Source: Clostridiales bacterium (GTDB taxonomy: Bacteria; Bacillota; Clostridia; Saccharofermentanales; Saccharofermentanaceae). Taken from it: a stretch of 64,000 nucleotides of DNA. Below are positions 26,836 through 35,827 of this stretch, one piece after another. Made by a program: the position numbers and the translations under genes. Position 1 is the stretch's first letter, and each line of letters starts with the position of its first letter. Below the pieces are notes generated by a model. It did not search any database and was not told the DNA's origin. It worked only from the letters and a program-made list of their open reading frames with translations. The stretch is taken from the NCBI GenBank assembly GCA_017617295.1, contig JAFZWN010000021.1, forward strand, positions 1 to 64,000, written 5' to 3'.

Positions 26836-27645
26836 TCAGCCTCCGTTTACTGTTATCTTACGGACCGAGATATTCCAGAAGACCATGCTCAATACCGTAA
26901 GCCCGACGGCCCACAGTGCCTGGAATCCAAGATAAGGGAGGAGCCCGCTCATACATTCGGTCCCGTTCTTCTGCAGAAGGATATTCAGCGGGATATCATA
27001 TACTGCGCGGAAGGGCATGAACGATACAGCTTTAGAAAGCGTCTCGGGGAAAAAGGCAAGTGGTATCGATGCGCCTGATAAGAGGAGCACGATCGTTTCC
27101 TTGACGATATTGATGCCCCAGGTCGATTCGGTATAGAGACAGAGAGTCGCGACGAGCATCTCGATATTGAAGTTGACTATCAGCGCGAGTACTGTCGATA
27201 TGACGAACCAGATAATGTTGAGCCCCAGAGGTATCGCTCCTTTGGTAATGATAAAGACTACGACCGAAGTCGGAAGGAACGTCAGGAAGAACATGATCAC
27301 ATGGCTTCCTGAGTAGCTCCAGAAAGTGTATCCTCTGAATCCCATAGGCTTCAGAAGATCGAGTATTATCTTTCCCGACTGTATCGAACGGCTCATATCC
27401 CATACTACGAACATCTCCAGGAAGTTGAAGAGCGCCGTCGCCAGTATCAGATATATCATTGTGTCGTTGAATGTCATGCCGTTTACGGATTCGGTCCCCG
27501 CGGATGCATAGATCGCTTTCCACAGGAAATACACCAGGATTATATAGAGGAGATTTCCGAGGAGAGTAACGAAGGTTCCCAGACGGAACTGCAGGGATTC
27601 CATTATTCCCGCCCTTGTCAGAGCCAGATATCTTCTTATCGTCAT
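26836..27645 (-). CDS. ABC-2 family transporter permease, first subunit
   Basis: A 269-residue six-segment membrane protein. The N-terminus (RRYLALTRAGIMESLQFRLGTFVTLLGNLLYIILVYFLW) and the late LPLAFFPE-like block (SGASIPLAFFPETLSKAVSF) are typical of ABC-2 permeases. Its ATG overlaps the ATPase stop by 4 bp, so the two are translationally coupled. It would form a heterodimer with the 26023-26832 product. Confidence 0.9.
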   Translation of the reverse strand: MTIRRYLALTRAGIMESLQFRLGTFVTLLGNLLYIILVYFLWKAIYASAGTESVNGMTFNDTMIYLILATALFNFLEMFVVWDMSRSIQSGKIILDLLKPMGFRGYTFWSYSGSHVIMFFLTFLPTSVVVFIITKGAIPLGLNIIWFVISTVLALIVNFNIEMLVATLCLYTESTWGINIVKETIVLLLSGASIPLAFFPETLSKAVSFMPFRAVYDIPLNILLQKNGTECMSGLLPYLGFQALWAVGLTVLSMVFWNISVRKITVNGG

Positions 27646-28583
27646 TTTGCGTCTCCTTCGTAGATCTTTTTGATAACTTCCTCGGTCGAGATCTCCTCGA
27701 TCTTGATGTCTCTTATCTTCTTTTCTTTCTGTTTCTTCATGATTATGTCCATGATGTCAGTCGTCTTCTCGTCGATGACGATCTCTTCCCACTCGTCAGT
27801 TCCGATCCTCATCTTAAGAGTCCTGTACGAACCGAAATAGGATTTAAGATGTTCGATGTCGTTATCGTATATCTTCATTCCCTTGTCTATTATGACTATC
27901 CTTTTGCAGAGGGCATCCACGTCACCCATGTCGTGGGTGGTCAGGATGACAGTCGTATTCTTCTCGGAATTAAGCCCCGAGATGAGCGATCTGATCTTTG
28001 ACTTCATCGATACATCCAGTCCGATCGTCGGCTCGTCCAGAAAGACTATCGCGGGATCGTGAAGGAATGCGGCAAGGATATCGCTCAGTGTCCTCTGACC
28101 CAGAGACATCTGCCTTACGGGCTTATGAAGGATCGGCTCGATATCGACCAGGGATCTGTAGAGTTCGATCATATCCTCATAATCCTTCTGAGGGACCATA
28201 TAAATGTCTCTAAGGAGCTTGAACGATTCGATGAGCGGCAGAGACCACCACAGCTGGCTTCTCTGTCCGAAAACGACACCTATATTCTCCGAATTCGCTT
28301 TTCTGTCCTTATACGGTATCCTTCCGTTTACGGTTATACTGCCCGATGTAGGCTCGAGGACACCTGTCATCATCTTTATCGTAGTGGACTTTCCCGCCCC
28401 GTTTGGTCCCAGGTATCCTATGATCTCTCCGCGTTCGACGGTAAGCGATATATCCTTTACCGCAGACACCGTTTTATAATCGCGGGAGAAAAGATCCCTG
28501 ATGCTTCCCTTGAGACCTTCGTGACGGTTCAGTACCTTAAAATCCTTGCAGATATCTTTCATCTCTATTGCATGTTCTGCCAT
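27642..28583 (-). CDS. ABC-2 exporter ATP-binding protein
   Basis: About 313 residues with one nucleotide-binding domain. Walker A is GPNGAGKST, the signature is the variant MSLGQR (as in the DrrA/ABC-2 subfamily with LSLGQR), Walker B is IVFLDEPTIGLD, and the switch His is in LTTHDMGD. A C-terminal extension of about 80 residues follows, as in drug-export ATPases. Two start codons are possible: ATG 28595 and ATG 28583. I prefer 28583 because GGAG is 6 bases before it. First gene of the three-gene operon. Confidence 0.93.
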   Translation of the reverse strand: MAEHAIEMKDICKDFKVLNRHEGLKGSIRDLFSRDYKTVSAVKDISLTVERGEIIGYLGPNGAGKSTTIKMMTGVLEPTSGSITVNGRIPYKDRKANSENIGVVFGQRSQLWWSLPLIESFKLLRDIYMVPQKDYEDMIELYRSLVDIEPILHKPVRQMSLGQRTLSDILAAFLHDPAIVFLDEPTIGLDVSMKSKIRSLISGLNSEKNTTVILTTHDMGDVDALCKRIVIIDKGMKIYDNDIEHLKSYFGSYRTLKMRIGTDEWEEIVIDEKTTDIMDIIMKKQKEKKIRDIKIEEISTEEVIKKIYEGDAK

Positions 28584-28755
28584 CTTTTTCTCCATCCTTT
28601 CCTACCCAAAAACTGCCGGCTTGATTTTTCTTTTCGATATAAGTATATTGTTTTCAGAGAGCGGAATACACTTGGTTTATAATTGATTTTTATAACGATA
28701 TTCTACAAACGTGGAAGATTGTTATAGAAATGCAGAGGAGAAAGGAAGGATAGTT

Positions 28756-29676
28756 ATGAAAAAGGAAGTCATGGGACTGATAGTCAAAAGAGATGACGGT
28801 TCCGAGATAGTCAATTACGATAATCCGTCCTTCCCTTCGTATATCTATCCCGGCTGGGTCGCACCCAAAGTCACGTGGGAGCGGGTCCCTCATTTCCACG
28901 AAGATACTGAGATGGTCGCGGTCACCGAAGGGACACTGGCATATTCCGTCAACGGCAAGACTCTTGTTCTCGAAGCCGGTGACACGATATTCATCAATTC
29001 CAATCAGATACACTATCTGATCTGTCTTAACGAGAGTGTCGCGAGATACGTTATCTTCGTGTGCCACCCGAGTATCATCTCGACTTCCGTTGACGTCGAG
29101 ATGAATGCGGTCCTGCCGATAACGCAGAATAACGATCTGAGCTATATAAGGTTCCGCTGCATGAATGAATATTCGAAGAAGATATTCTCTATCATGATGG
29201 AGCTTCCCGACATAAGACATGACTCCTTTCAGATCACCAAGCACATGTTCGAGATGTGGGAGATAATAATGAAGCAGAGTTCTGCTATCGGAATGCTCGA
29301 GAAGGATACCGAGGGAGCGGATATACACCGTCAGTCTTTTAAATCTATGATGTATTATATCCAGCAGAATTATCAGGGGAATCTCACTCTTGATAATATC
29401 GCGGCAAGCGGGAACATCAGCAAGTCTCTCTGTAACAGGCTCTTCAATATCTATGTCGGTGAATCGCCTATCAGTTACGTGATGCATTTCAGGGTCAGGA
29501 AGGCCGCGGAATACCTGCGTTCCACAGCATATCCGCTTGCGCAGATCGCGGATATGACCGGGTTTTGCGGTGTGAGCTATATGTCTGAGACTTTCAGGAA
29601 ATTCCTCGGCTCATCTCCTTCGAGATACAGGAAACAGTGGCAGGATCCCGAGCATGCTTCCCCTTCCGACAGATGA
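28756..29676 (+). CDS. AraC-family regulator with cupin sensor domain
   Basis: A 306-residue protein: an N-terminal cupin fold (HFHEDTEMVAVTEGTLAYSVNGK) that would bind a small ligand, and a C-terminal double helix-turn-helix (NLTLDNIAASGNISKSLCNRLFN and YPLAQIADMTGFCGVSYMSETFRKFLG) with the closing SPSRYRKQ. The start is placed at ATG 28756, behind GGAGAAAGGAAGG, rather than the frame start at 28711. It is divergent from the ABC exporter operon and may control it, although this is inferred only from position. Confidence 0.92.
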   Translation: MKKEVMGLIVKRDDGSEIVNYDNPSFPSYIYPGWVAPKVTWERVPHFHEDTEMVAVTEGTLAYSVNGKTLVLEAGDTIFINSNQIHYLICLNESVARYVIFVCHPSIISTSVDVEMNAVLPITQNNDLSYIRFRCMNEYSKKIFSIMMELPDIRHDSFQITKHMFEMWEIIMKQSSAIGMLEKDTEGADIHRQSFKSMMYYIQQNYQGNLTLDNIAASGNISKSLCNRLFNIYVGESPISYVMHFRVRKAAEYLRSTAYPLAQIADMTGFCGVSYMSETFRKFLGSSPSRYRKQWQDPEHASPSDR

Positions 29677-29802
29677 GAAAAATAGAACTTTTCAAAACAT
29701 ATTTTGTTATTTATCTATTTTCTATTTGCAAACACCTGATATTTGTGTAATATTACACTGTGTAGAAACTGTGTAGAAAAAGAAATGTAAGGATGGATAT
29801 CT

Positions 29803-30249
29803 ATGACCAAAGATGAAGTGATCTCTGCTGTTAACAGCAAGCTTAAGCTTGTCCGGACCGAATACGGTCTTACTCAGGATAAGATGGCGGTTATACTCGG
29901 TATTTCCAAGAAGACTCTCGTGGAGAGTGAGAAGGGCAGACGTGCTCTCGGCTGGACTGAAGTCGTTGCTCTTACTGCGATCTTTTCGGGAAGTACTATC
30001 TTAAAGGATGCCCTCGGCGAAGATTTCCCCGAGATGGTATCGGCGCTGGCGCTTATAGATGTGGAAGTGCATTACCCTTCGACTATGGGCGGTAAGATAT
30101 GGTGGCGCGAAGTTAAGAATACCGGAGATTATAAGATCCAGCAGAACGTGATCTCGAGCCATTACAGGATACTTGATTCGCAGGATCGAAGACTCCTGTC
30201 ATCCTTTGATCTTAAAGAGATCGAGGAGTATCTCGACACTATCTCCTGA
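29803..30249 (+). CDS. XRE/Cro-type transcriptional regulator
   Basis: A 148-residue protein with an N-terminal helix-turn-helix (residues about 15-70; LVRTEYGLTQDKMAVILGISKKTLVESEKGRR) and a C-terminal part with no family I recognise (GGKIWWREVKNTGDYKIQQNVISSHYRILDSQ). The latter resembles the small domains found in regulators that sense metabolites or act as partners, but no ligand can be named. The gene has an AT-rich 125-bp leader with a 19-bp motif shared with the region upstream of the VTC operon. Confidence 0.88.
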   Translation: MTKDEVISAVNSKLKLVRTEYGLTQDKMAVILGISKKTLVESEKGRRALGWTEVVALTAIFSGSTILKDALGEDFPEMVSALALIDVEVHYPSTMGGKIWWREVKNTGDYKIQQNVISSHYRILDSQDRRLLSSFDLKEIEEYLDTIS

Positions 30250-30253
30250 GAAG

Positions 30254-31111
30254 TCAGAAAGTGATCCCGACTGCCCGCAGGAAGCTCTTCATTCCCGCGG
30301 GCATTTCTGTATCTGCGCCAAAGCCTGTATCACCGGGAGAAACGGTCTTATTGGATCCATGATAATCGCTTCCTGCTGTTACGAAAAGATCAAACCTGTC
30401 AGCAAACGATAACATCTCGGATCTTTCTTCGGAAGTAAATCCCGAGTAGAAGGCTTCTATTCCGAGAAGTCCGTGTCCCTTGAGCTTTAGAAGCCTTGCT
30501 TCCATGAGGTCTTCTGATATAGTTTCATCACCGCTTCCGAAAACGGGATGCGCAAGGACCGGGATACCGCCCGAATCCAGGATCGCTTTTATCGCTCTTT
30601 CGGGTTCGATCCTGCCGAGACTGATCTTCATCCGGTTAAGATAATGTTCTATGGCCTCATTTCTTGTCTTTGCATGGCCGTATCTGACAAGGAGATTCCC
30701 TATATGGGGCTTACCCGGATTATCAAGCGAGAACAGCTTATCTATATCTGAAGAAGAAAATTCGATACCATATTCGTCACGAAGTCTTTCTATCCTCATC
30801 CTGACCTTCTTTATTCTCGCATTATGAGCTTCTTCGGTCAGCGCGTTTACCGCGCCTGCCGAAGGATCGAAATCGTATCCCAGGATGTGGTATTTGCCCT
30901 CATCGTCTTTGCATGAGAATTCGACTCCGGTAATGTAGGTGATGTCTTCTTTGGAAGTCAGTTCCTTCATTATCCTGCAGCTCTTGATCTCGTCATGATC
31001 AGTGACCGAGAATATCTTTATCCCGGCATTCCTGACTGTTCCGAGAAGTTCTTCGGGAGTGTCTGTTCCGTCGGAAAAGATACTGTGCATATGAAGATCA
31101 ATAAATCCCAA
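30254..31111 (-). CDS. PHP-domain phosphoesterase (YciV/TrpH-like)
   Basis: A 285-residue protein with the metal-binding PHP motifs: DLHMHSIFSDGTDTPEEL, SVTDHDEIKS, a Glu in GVEFSC, PVLAHPVFG and AGSDYHG. Characterised relatives are 3',5'-nucleoside bisphosphate phosphatases or 5'-3' exonucleases (RNase AM). The start codon is TTG at 31111, with AAGGAGG as ribosome site; that site lies inside the 3' arm of the hairpin at 31120-31154. Convergent with the XRE gene (4 bp apart). Confidence 0.9.
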   Translation of the reverse strand: MGFIDLHMHSIFSDGTDTPEELLGTVRNAGIKIFSVTDHDEIKSCRIMKELTSKEDITYITGVEFSCKDDEGKYHILGYDFDPSAGAVNALTEEAHNARIKKVRMRIERLRDEYGIEFSSSDIDKLFSLDNPGKPHIGNLLVRYGHAKTRNEAIEHYLNRMKISLGRIEPERAIKAILDSGGIPVLAHPVFGSGDETISEDLMEARLLKLKGHGLLGIEAFYSGFTSEERSEMLSFADRFDLFVTAGSDYHGSNKTVSPGDTGFGADTEMPAGMKSFLRAVGITF

Positions 31112-31119
31112 AGCTTAAA

Positions 31120-31154
31120 AATCCTCCTTAAGGATCTGTTCCCTAAGGAGGATT
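31120..31154 (-). terminator. Terminator of the acyltransferase gene that also hides the next ribosome site
   Basis: On the minus strand AATCCTCCTTA / TAAGGAGGATT is a perfect 11-bp stem with a 13-nt loop, followed by five T residues. It lies 34 bp after the acyltransferase stop, as a terminator should. The 3' arm contains AAGGAGG, the ribosome site of the PHP gene that starts 8 nt further on. A read-through transcript would therefore carry a closed ribosome site. Confidence 0.8.
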
Positions 31155-31187
31155 ATAGCATAATGAGATGATCTTCTGATCCCCGGG

Positions 31188-32471
31188 TTAAGCGGTCTTT
31201 TGGACCGTATCCTTCTTCTTTCCGAAAAGGAGCTTCTGGATCAGTTCCGTGAGCTTCTGCTCTCCGACTCCGAGGAGTACCGATAAGGCGATGACGGCAA
31301 CCGCATATAGGAACATCCTGTTCTCTATTCCGGTCTTGATAGGGAAGTTAGGTGCCATAGTAATAAAGCGGAGACTTTCCAGTGCCATTAGGTTCATAAG
31401 ATATGTATGAAGCGAATACTTTCCGAAGAAACGGGTTACCGGGTTACTGACATGATACTTCATCATGAAGATGATGATCGTGAGCCCCAAAAGAAGGAAC
31501 AGCGGCACCTGACAGAAATAAGTCTTTATCTTCTCGGCCGTTCCGGGACCCATTCCCGAGTACTCTGTCCAGTAACCGAACTTCATCTGTCCGAACTGGG
31601 AGAGCTTATAGGCGATCATGGTGAGGATCAGAAGGATATGGAACTTCAGGGCGTAGAGCTTACTGAAGAACGCGGTGAGCTCCTTCTCGTAATTGGCGAA
31701 TACAAGACCGGTGAAGAATGCGGGAGCCGAGTTGACCCACCACTCTCCGCTGAACCAGAAGACTTTCTGACCCTGCCACCATTTCGCGTTCATTGCTTCG
31801 GGACCCAGCCACCAGTTTTCCTTTCCGGACCACCATGCGAAGTGACCGTTATAACAGAAGCCGATACCCATGCCGATGATAAACAGAAGCATTACCGCAA
31901 AGCAGACCGGACGGTTCTTTATGAAGCGGAAGCAGAGGAAGAATACGAGATAAAGAAGTGCAAGGACTATAGGGAACCATGCGTATACGTTCATCATGGT
32001 TACTCCGAGCAGATTACAGATCCACTGTTGCGGCGGCATCTGGTATTTGAAGATGAACATGGCCAGACCGTAGATCAGCACATTGACATAAAAAGGAATG
32101 ACGATGGCCTTGACGATCCTGTGTCTTATAAATCCTTTGAGATAATCCTTCTTTGTATTAAGGCTCTTAATCAGTCCGTAACCCGAGCAGAAAAAGAAGA
32201 TCGCCACGAAGTAGGCGCCGGCGTTGACGAAAGCCGACAGCACCTGCTTTTTCTGGAATATCTCCTCCTGGGATATGTGGTGAAGGAGGACTCCGAGGGC
32301 AGCGAATCCGCGAAGCGATTTCATGGCCTCAAGGCTCGTGAAGTCCGTATTGAATTCATTCTTCTTACCGAATCTGTTGTTTCCTCCCCAGAAATACAGT
32401 ATGAGAAAGGAATAAAAGACGACCTGCTCAAGGATCGACCATAATGTCATGTCTTTCAGGAATTCCGGCAT
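31188..32471 (-). CDS. Acyltransferase 3 family membrane protein
   Basis: A 427-residue polytopic protein with about ten membrane segments. The family pattern is visible: SLRGFAALGVLLHHIS (with the catalytic-region His), AGAYFVAIFFFCSGYGL and the arginine-containing FIRHRIVKAIVIPFYV. Such enzymes transfer acetyl or succinyl groups to sugars of surface glycans. A Trp-rich external loop (AWWSGKENWWLG...KWWQGQKVFWFSGEWW) is unusual and may bind sugar. No partner genes are adjacent. Confidence 0.92.
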   Translation of the reverse strand: MPEFLKDMTLWSILEQVVFYSFLILYFWGGNNRFGKKNEFNTDFTSLEAMKSLRGFAALGVLLHHISQEEIFQKKQVLSAFVNAGAYFVAIFFFCSGYGLIKSLNTKKDYLKGFIRHRIVKAIVIPFYVNVLIYGLAMFIFKYQMPPQQWICNLLGVTMMNVYAWFPIVLALLYLVFFLCFRFIKNRPVCFAVMLLFIIGMGIGFCYNGHFAWWSGKENWWLGPEAMNAKWWQGQKVFWFSGEWWVNSAPAFFTGLVFANYEKELTAFFSKLYALKFHILLILTMIAYKLSQFGQMKFGYWTEYSGMGPGTAEKIKTYFCQVPLFLLLGLTIIIFMMKYHVSNPVTRFFGKYSLHTYLMNLMALESLRFITMAPNFPIKTGIENRMFLYAVAVIALSVLLGVGEQKLTELIQKLLFGKKKDTVQKTA

Positions 32472-32664
32472 ATATGCACCTCGCGTTTCTTATTGATCAA
32501 CGTGCATATTGTCGCATAACAATTCTTCCTTTAAAACCCGACAAACGTTTTTCTTTTCCCGTGGAAAGTCCAAAAAAGCATATGTCAGTATGATAGATAT
32601 GGTAAAATTATTGCTAATGGGGGATAAGGCCCGCAGGGATAGAAAGAATATGGGGGTGATATCA

Positions 32665-33915
32665 GTGACTGATATAAGAAAGATATTCCTTTCAGAATTC
32701 GGAAAGACCTTTTCTTCGGATACCAGGCTCACATCTGCAGACAACGATATGAGATTTGCCGTGGAGATGCAGAAGAAGCGCATCGCGCAGAAAGGTCTCT
32801 GGCTTGATTATGATTTTATCCCCAGAGGGCATAATAATGCCGGAAGGAACTATAATGACGTGTTTACCGACGGAAAGTATGCCGCGCATATGTCTTCCGG
32901 AACATGTACGTTCAAGAGAGTCCTGAAAAAAGGCGACCGTCTGATCAGCCTTAAAAAGCTTCCCGCCAATATCTGGCTCATGATCATGGATGTCAAGAAC
33001 GGTGACCGCGTAGGTGATGATATCTATATATGTCCTAACTGCGGTAAGCCGTCTCCGATAAAAGAGCTCATAGAAGGCTGCCGGTCATGCGGCACCAGGT
33101 TCAAGATGGACGAGCTCTATCCCAAGGTCTCCAACTACAATATCGTCCGCGATTATTCTATGGATAAGAGCGAGATCTTCCCCAAATACATCCTGCCGGC
33201 CATCCTTTTCGGACTTGGCGCCATTGTCCTTTCTATTATAGGCATACTGATCGCACTGGCGGCGGGTATCGGCTCCTATCTGAAGGGTGGTTCGACCGAA
33301 GGATCCCAGATGGTCATGGGAGTGTTCGCCACTATAATCGGAGGTGCTCCGGTGTACGGTTTTATGGGAGCAGGTCTTTTTATCTTCGGCAGGCTCATCT
33401 TTGATGCGCTGAAAGCGATGCCTCTTTTACAGGCGCAGAGAACGAGGACTCTGTTTGAGAATGTGATGAAGCCCTATGGACAGGAATATATGCCGGATTT
33501 CTTTATCGGCAGGACGATCGGAAAGGTTAAGACCGTGATCTTCTCGGATAACCCGTCGGAACTGCCGTTCTATAAAGGAAAGGATCTGCCTTCGGATGCG
33601 AAGGATATGGTCGACATCGTCTTCCGCGGGGCATTCAGGTTTGATAAGGTGGAAGTTTCCGGCAGTAAGGCTGTCGTTGAAGGCGAGATCTATTCAGAAG
33701 TCCTTTATGCCAACGGAAAGAACAGTAACAGGAATATCGGTGTCCGTCTGGTAAAGGATGTTACGAAAAAGCACGGTCTTGATTTCTCGATCAGCACATA
33801 TCAGTGCCCGAGCTGTGCCGCCTCGTTTGATGCATACCGGAATAAGTTCTGTCCCTACTGCGGACATGAATACGATATGGAAAACGATGACTGGGTGATC
33901 GAATATATCAGATGA
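32665..33915 (+). CDS. Membrane protein with two zinc ribbons
   Basis: About 416 residues, unnamed family. An N-terminal cytosolic domain is followed by a first zinc ribbon (CPNCGKPSPI...CRSCG), two hydrophobic segments in the middle (ILPAILFGLGAIVLSIIGILIAL and GVFATIIGGAPVYGFMGAGLFIFG), a 130-residue domain, and a second zinc ribbon at the C-terminus (CPSCAASF...CPYCG). I choose the GTG at 32665, which has GGGGGTGAT 4 bases before it. An upstream ATG at 32650 is possible. A role in trafficking or protein interaction is plausible, but nothing in the sequence proves one. Confidence 0.75.
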   Translation: MTDIRKIFLSEFGKTFSSDTRLTSADNDMRFAVEMQKKRIAQKGLWLDYDFIPRGHNNAGRNYNDVFTDGKYAAHMSSGTCTFKRVLKKGDRLISLKKLPANIWLMIMDVKNGDRVGDDIYICPNCGKPSPIKELIEGCRSCGTRFKMDELYPKVSNYNIVRDYSMDKSEIFPKYILPAILFGLGAIVLSIIGILIALAAGIGSYLKGGSTEGSQMVMGVFATIIGGAPVYGFMGAGLFIFGRLIFDALKAMPLLQAQRTRTLFENVMKPYGQEYMPDFFIGRTIGKVKTVIFSDNPSELPFYKGKDLPSDAKDMVDIVFRGAFRFDKVEVSGSKAVVEGEIYSEVLYANGKNSNRNIGVRLVKDVTKKHGLDFSISTYQCPSCAASFDAYRNKFCPYCGHEYDMENDDWVIEYIR

Positions 33916-33935
33916 TCTTTTAAGATATCTTTCTC

Positions 33936-33997
33936 TTGACAGTATGATAAAACGGGAATAATATAAACGTGTTTACATAAATGCGTTTATATTATTC
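33936..33997 (+). promoter_or_regulatory. TetR-gene promoter with overlapping 14-bp palindromic operator
   Basis: TTGACA (33936-33941) and TAATAT (33959-33964) have the ideal 17-bp spacing. A perfect inverted repeat, GAATAATATAAACG (33956-33969) and CGTTTATATTATTC (33984-33997), separated by 14 bp, covers the -10 and the start of transcription. It lies 27 bp before the TetR-type gene, so autorepression is very likely. Confidence 0.85.
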
Positions 33998-34023
33998 TGA
34001 TGACTCTGTTCAAAGGAGGGAGT

Positions 34024-34611
34024 ATGGGAAGAAAGACCACGATCACAAAAGAGATGATCCTTCAGGCGGCCTATGAGATCCTGGAGAGCGAAGGCTATGA
34101 CAAGGTCAATATCAAGACCGTCGCCGCAAAGGTCAATTGCTCAACACAGCCGGTGTCGTGGCATTTCGGGAATATGGAATCATTCAGAAGAGAACTGTTT
34201 GGATACTGCGGAGCTAAGATGTGGGGAAACATCGAAGCGATGAAGGAAGGCAAGGATGCGGCACATGCGTTTTTTGAGACGGGAAAGAATTACATCTCTA
34301 TCGCATGCGATCATCCGAATGTATTCAGGTTTCTGCATATCGATGACCCCTCTGATCTGCTCGAACCCGGAGTGAACCTTATGGATATGCTCGGAGATCC
34401 CGGGATAGTAAAACAGATGGCGGAGGAAACCGGTAAGCCCGTAAGCGAGATCACTGATGCTATAAGGGATACGATCATATATACTCACGGTCTGGCCGTT
34501 TTCATGATGTGGGAGAGCACGAGGCTTCATAAGGAACAGGCCTTCGACATGATCTTCACTCAGGGTAAAAAGAGATTCGCGGACATAGGAATAGATATAG
34601 GAGAAAGATAA
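34024..34611 (+). CDS. TetR-family transcriptional regulator
   Basis: A 195-residue repressor with an N-terminal helix-turn-helix (ITKEMILQAAYEILESEG, then VAAKVNCSTQPVSWHFGNMESFRREL) and a helical ligand domain. The start is ATG 34024, after AAAGGAGGG; the reading frame extends upstream without a ribosome site. Its stop overlaps the next start (TAATG), so the downstream flavoprotein gene is in the same operon and under the same operator. Confidence 0.93.
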   Translation: MGRKTTITKEMILQAAYEILESEGYDKVNIKTVAAKVNCSTQPVSWHFGNMESFRRELFGYCGAKMWGNIEAMKEGKDAAHAFFETGKNYISIACDHPNVFRFLHIDDPSDLLEPGVNLMDMLGDPGIVKQMAEETGKPVSEITDAIRDTIIYTHGLAVFMMWESTRLHKEQAFDMIFTQGKKRFADIGIDIGER

Positions 34612-35111
34612 TGATACTGATAATAGATACAACGGGAAACGAAGATATGATCAATGAGATCGAAAGCGGTCTTAACGGCAGGAATGACTATGAGATCATC
34701 AGAGCAAAGGATATGAAGATAGGACACTGTATCGGATGCAATTACTGCTGGCTCAAGGATCCCGGGATATGCTCGGTGAAGGATGATCATGAGACGATCC
34801 TGAAGAAGATGATCCTTTCGGACCAGATCTGGCTCGTAAGCGGGACGACGCTCGGATTCATAACTCCTCTTGCGAAGAACATCATTGACAGGATAATACC
34901 GCTGGCAACAATGAACCTGAAGTTCAAGGGTAAGCAGATGAGGCATGAACTCCGCTATAAGTCTTATCAGTTCGGGCTCATATATGACGGTGAGGCGGAT
35001 AAGGCATTTATGGAGCATTGGAGTGACCGCGTGGCGATCAACTTCGGAAGCAGAACGAAGGGAGCATTTAAAAGGGAAGAGATAAAGGAGGCGGTATCAT
35101 GCATGTGCTGA
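34611..35111 (+). CDS. Flavodoxin-fold NAD(P)H-dependent oxidoreductase
   Basis: A 166-residue protein of the NADPH-dependent FMN reductase family. It has the cysteine motif HCIGCNYCWLKDPGICSVKDD typical of iron-sulfur-flavoprotein-like members, and a flavin-binding loop in the form SGTTLGFITPLAKNIIDR. The first phosphate-binding loop is weak (LIIDTTGNED in place of a GSPR-type loop), so FMN affinity may be lower. It overlaps both neighbours and is translated in step with the TetR gene. Confidence 0.82.
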   Translation: MILIIDTTGNEDMINEIESGLNGRNDYEIIRAKDMKIGHCIGCNYCWLKDPGICSVKDDHETILKKMILSDQIWLVSGTTLGFITPLAKNIIDRIIPLATMNLKFKGKQMRHELRYKSYQFGLIYDGEADKAFMEHWSDRVAINFGSRTKGAFKREEIKEAVSCMC

Positions 35112-35764
35112 TCATTAACGGAAGTCCCAGAGTACAGAAATACAGTAATACCGACAAGATAATCAGTGCTCTTAAAGAGGGGATGGAACAGTATGATCCC
35201 GGTATCACGACAGAGCTCTATTCGATATCGGACAGGAAACAGTGGGATGATGCGAGAGAGGCTTTTGTCAGAAATGACGAGATCCTTATCGCGCTTCCGC
35301 TCTTCGTTGAATGTATTCCGGGATTACTGCTTGAGTTTCTGTCAACGCTACCTCCTAAAGACGGCCATACGCGGATGTCATTTGTTCTTCAGAGCGGTTT
35401 TGCCGAGGCAAGCCAGCTCCGCTGCGGAGAGAAGTATCTTAAGACATTGCCAGGACGGCTCGGATGTATATACAAAGGTACGCTTATCAAAGGCGATAAT
35501 TTCTCGATCAGGCTCGTTCCTGATGATATGAAAAAGAAGATCACCGCTCCTTATGTTCAGATGGGAAAGGTATATGCAGAGCATAAAGGCTTTGACTGCG
35601 AGGAGGCGAGAAAGTTCGCCGGACCGGAATATTTCAATGCTCCGATGCGCCTGATCCTCAGGAGTATATTTGCCACGTTCGGAAGGATAATGTTTCGAAA
35701 GACGGCGCGATCCTGGGGCTGTGATAAACCCCTGAACTACAGACCCTATCCCGCTTCGCGGTGA
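35099..35764 (+). CDS. NAD(P)H-dependent flavoprotein reductase
   Basis: A 221-residue flavodoxin-fold protein with an intact N-terminal flavin phosphate loop (HVLIINGSPRVQKYSNT) and the ALPLFVECIPGLLLEFL core strand. A basic C-terminal extension (RLILRSIFATFGRIMFRKTARSWG) could lie on the membrane. The ATG overlaps the previous gene by 13 bp, with GGAGG before it. It is probably the last gene of the TetR operon. The electron acceptor is unknown. Confidence 0.82.
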   Translation: MHVLIINGSPRVQKYSNTDKIISALKEGMEQYDPGITTELYSISDRKQWDDAREAFVRNDEILIALPLFVECIPGLLLEFLSTLPPKDGHTRMSFVLQSGFAEASQLRCGEKYLKTLPGRLGCIYKGTLIKGDNFSIRLVPDDMKKKITAPYVQMGKVYAEHKGFDCEEARKFAGPEYFNAPMRLILRSIFATFGRIMFRKTARSWGCDKPLNYRPYPASR

Positions 35765-35827
35765 GACTTGATTTTCGCTTCAAAAAAACATAAAGTGTTG
35801 TTATAAGACTCATCAAGGGAGACAGAT

